Source of the DNA: Miltoncostaea sp036826475
Lineage (GTDB): Bacteria; Actinomycetota; Thermoleophilia; Miltoncostaeales; Miltoncostaeaceae
NCBI GenBank assembly: GCA_036826475.1
Contig: DAISWG010000010.1
Coordinates: forward strand, 10,816-74,815
Direction: 5' to 3'
DNA length: 64,000 nt
Positions 61,637 to 64,000 of this stretch are shown piece by piece. The first letter of the stretch is position 1, and each line of letters begins with the position of its first letter. The notes beneath the pieces were generated by a model that did not search any database, was not told the origin of the DNA, and worked only from the letters and a program-made list of their open reading frames with translations. The translations under genes were made by a program, and so were the position numbers.

Positions 61637-61950
61637 CAGTCCAGCTTCTCCCCCGAACGCGCCGACACGCGCGTCCGGACGCCGTCGATCTCCTGGATCC
61701 GGACCCGCGTCGCGCGTCCGTCCTTGGGGTCGATGTGCGCCACGTTCGACAGGTGGATCGGCCCCGGCTTCTCGATCACCCCGCCCGGCTCGTTCGGCGG
61801 GCGGGGCTTGGTGTGACGCTTGATCATGTTGAGGCCCTCGACCAGGACGCGCCCCTCCTTGGGGCGCACCTCGAGGACGACGCCGGTCTTGCCCTTGTCC
61901 TTCCCGGACAGGAGCACCACGCGGTCGCCGGTGCGGATGCGGGCGGGCAT
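61636..61950 (-). CDS. rplX: 50S ribosomal protein L24
   Basis: 104 aa with the KOW motif near the start (RTGDRVVLLSGKDKGKTGVV), then VEGLNMIKRHTKPRPPNEPG. ATG 61950 shares a base with the rplN stop (TGATG). Confidence 0.96.
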   Translation of the reverse strand: MPARIRTGDRVVLLSGKDKGKTGVVLEVRPKEGRVLVEGLNMIKRHTKPRPPNEPGGVIEKPGPIHLSNVAHIDPKDGRATRVRIQEIDGVRTRVSARSGEKLD

Positions 61951-62318
61951 CAGAGCACCTCCGGCGCCAGGCTGACGATCTTCATGAAGTTCTTCTCCCG
62001 CAGCTCGCGGGCGACCGGGCCGAAGATGCGCGTCCCGCGCGGGTTCTGGGCGTTGTCGATGATGACGGCGGCGTTCTCGTCGAAGGCGATGAACGTGCCG
62101 TCGTCGCGCCCGTGCTCCTTCTTGGTGCGCACGACCACGGCACGGACGACGTCGCCCTTCTTGATCGCGCCGTTCGGGACGGCCTGCTTGACCGTGCCCA
62201 CGATGATGTCGCCCACCGTCGCGGAGCGCCGCCGGGACCCGCCCATGATGCGGATGCACAGCAGCTCGCGGGCGCCGGTGTTGTCGGCGACGCGCAGGCG
62301 TGTCTCGACCTGGATCAC
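61950..62318 (-). CDS. rplN: 50S ribosomal protein L14
   Basis: 122 aa, the usual length. Starts at GTG 62318: MIQVETRLRVADNTGARELL; then RIMGGSRRRSATVGDIIVGT and the end ELREKNFMKIVSLAPEVL. The GTG shares a G with the rpsQ stop (TAGTG). Confidence 0.97.
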   Translation of the reverse strand: MIQVETRLRVADNTGARELLCIRIMGGSRRRSATVGDIIVGTVKQAVPNGAIKKGDVVRAVVVRTKKEHGRDDGTFIAFDENAAVIIDNAQNPRGTRIFGPVARELREKNFMKIVSLAPEVL

Positions 62319-62596
62319 TAGCGGGCCCTCTCCAGGATCTCGGCCAGGCGCCAGCGCTTCTGCTTGGACAGCGGCCGGCACTCGACCACGCGCACCAGGT
62401 CGCCCTCGTTCGCCTCGTTGCGCTCGTCGTGGGCGTGGAGCTTGGACGAGCTGCGCACGGTCTTGCCGTACACGGGGTGGGCGCGGGAGGTCTCGAGCAG
62501 CACGGTGATGGTCTTGTCGCGGGCGGCCGACACCACGACCCCCTGACGGGTCTTGCGACCGGCGACCGACTCCTGCGGCGTGCGGACGGCGCTCAT
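62318..62596 (-). CDS. rpsQ: 30S ribosomal protein S17
   Basis: 92 aa. RKTRQGVVVSAARDKTITVL, RAHPVYGKTVRSSSKLHAHD, and VRVVECRPLSKQKRWRLAEI are standard S17. Overlaps rpmC by four bases. Confidence 0.97.
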   Translation of the reverse strand: MSAVRTPQESVAGRKTRQGVVVSAARDKTITVLLETSRAHPVYGKTVRSSSKLHAHDERNEANEGDLVRVVECRPLSKQKRWRLAEILERAR

Positions 62597-62787
62597 CGGG
62601 TCAGCTCCCGCTCGCGGGCGGCGGTGAGCAGCTGGGCGATCTCGCGGCGGCGGATCCCCAGCTCGGAGGTGCGCTCGAGGGCGCCCGAGGCGTGCTGGAA
62701 ACGCAGGTTGAAGTGGGCCTCGCGGGCTTCCTCCAGCGCGCGCGCCAGCTCGTCGTCGGTCATGTCACGGATCTCGGAGGTCTTCAT
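62593..62787 (-). CDS. rpmC: 50S ribosomal protein L29
   Basis: 64 aa. MKTSEIRDMTDDELARALEE and FNLRFQHASGALERTSEL. Sits at the exit of the peptide tunnel. ATG 62787 shares a base with the rplP stop. Confidence 0.96.
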   Translation of the reverse strand: MKTSEIRDMTDDELARALEEAREAHFNLRFQHASGALERTSELGIRRREIAQLLTAARERELTR

Positions 62788-63199
62788 CAGCCGTCCTCGC
62801 GCGTCACGAACTTGCACTTCACGGGGAGCTTGTTGGCGGCGAGGCGCATGGCGTCGCGGGCCAGCGGCTCCGGCACGCCGGACAGCTCGAACATGATGCG
62901 ACCGGGCTTCACCACGGCCACCCAGCCCTCGGGCGAGCCCTTGCCCGAGCCCATGCGGGTCTCGGCCGGCTTCTTGGTGACGGGCAGGTGCGGGAACACG
63001 TTGATCCACACCTTGCCGCCACGCTTGATGCGGCGGGTCATGGCGATACGGGCGGCCTCGATCTGGCGGTTGGTGATGGAGGCCGGCTCCAGCGCCTTGA
63101 GCCCGAACTCGCCGAAGTGGACGACCTCGTTGCCCTTGGTCAGGCCGCGCCGGCGGCCGCGGTGGTGCTTGCGGTGCTTGGTGCGCTTGGGCATCAGCA

Positions 63200-63200
<1 letters not shown>
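62787..63200 (-). CDS. rplP: 50S ribosomal protein L16
   Basis: 137 aa. MLMPKRTKHRKHHRGRRRGL, then RIKRGGKVWINVFPHLPVTK and the conserved RMGSGKGSPEGWVAVVKPGR. Needed for the peptidyl-transferase side of the 50S. ATG 63200 shares a base with the rpsC stop. Confidence 0.97.
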
Positions 63201-63967
<767 letters not shown>

Positions 63968-63971
63968 GTTC

Positions 63972-64000
63972 CTAGCGTCCCGTCTCGGCGAGGCCGATGG
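63972..64000 (-). CDS. rplV: C-terminal end of ribosomal protein L22 (edge of window)
   Basis: Just upstream of rpsC, a minus-strand frame reads GLAETGR and ends at TAG (63974-63972). By conserved gene order this should be rplV. Only the last seven codons or so are inside the window, so identity rests on position. Confidence 0.5.

Overview
The window is about 64 kb of very GC-rich, densely packed bacterial DNA. It reads as chromosome of an actinobacterium. Evidence: an hspR-controlled dnaK operon, an F420/FMN split-barrel (PPOX-class) protein, a CDP-alcohol phosphotransferase next to a PimA-like glycosyltransferase, a zinc-ribbon S14, and a ribosomal cluster ending rplQ-truA. The abundance of GTG starts, 4-nt ATGA/GTGA gene overlaps and paired small membrane proteins would suit the class Thermoleophilia, but that placement is inference. 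A 10-N scaffold gap (8222-8231) and one probable lost base (near 43655) show this is a draft assembly.

Layout. 1-2.5 kb: 3' part of lon, then an HxlR regulator coupled to a PPOX-class protein. 2.5-8.1 kb: cell-envelope genes on the minus strand (L,D-transpeptidase, solute-binding protein, and a DUF354 / sugar-dehydratase / small Cys-His protein / DUF1697 run). 8.1-12 kb: assembly gap, PLP decarboxylase, DegT aminotransferase, orphan sensor kinase. 12-19 kb: phosphodiester glycosidase, small proteins, a five-copy palindromic repeat array (14.7-15.1 kb), metallo-hydrolase, GYD protein, sulfotransferase. 18.4-26.9 kb: one heat-shock operon, dnaK-hsp20-grpE-dnaJ-hspR-clpB plus a patatin-like phospholipase, behind a promoter carrying 12-bp direct repeats. 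27-42 kb: mostly metabolic and repair genes (USP-like membrane protein, endonuclease III, FAH hydrolase, CDP-alcohol phosphotransferase with a glycosyltransferase, a UDG-like protein beside a minimal presenilin-like membrane protein, RlmD, NagA, nitrilase, Nfu, metal P-type ATPase). 42.1-49.3 kb: tRNA-Pro(CGG), PAP2-like enzyme, small HTH-like protein, D-Ala-D-Ala carboxypeptidase, surE-HAD-ligA, NTF2-like fusion. 49.3-64 kb: ribosomal protein supercluster on the minus strand, from rplV (edge) and rpsC to rpoA-rplQ-truA.

How the genes work together. The ribosomal supercluster is canonical except between map and rpmJ. There infA is missing, and a divergent GlxA-type regulator / methyltransferase pair sits in its place with its own hairpin terminator. 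The heat-shock operon brings together chaperones, disaggregase, repressor and a lipid hydrolase. The sugar 4,6-dehydratase and DegT aminotransferase could be steps of an amino-sugar pathway for surface glycans.

Most notable observations: (1) a roughly 146-aa five-helix protein (34738-35178) carrying presenilin-like YD / GxGD / PAL motif equivalents, in frame with and directly downstream of a UDG-fold protein that has lost both catalytic loops; (2) the ABABA palindromic repeat array with GCGAAGC mini-hairpin cores; (3) a glycosyltransferase fused to a metal-site-less PHP domain; (4) adk apparently starting at AUA in a 4-nt ATAG overlap with secY; (5) the interruption of the ribosomal cluster. 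No CRISPR array, insertion sequence, prophage or toxin-antitoxin pair was seen.
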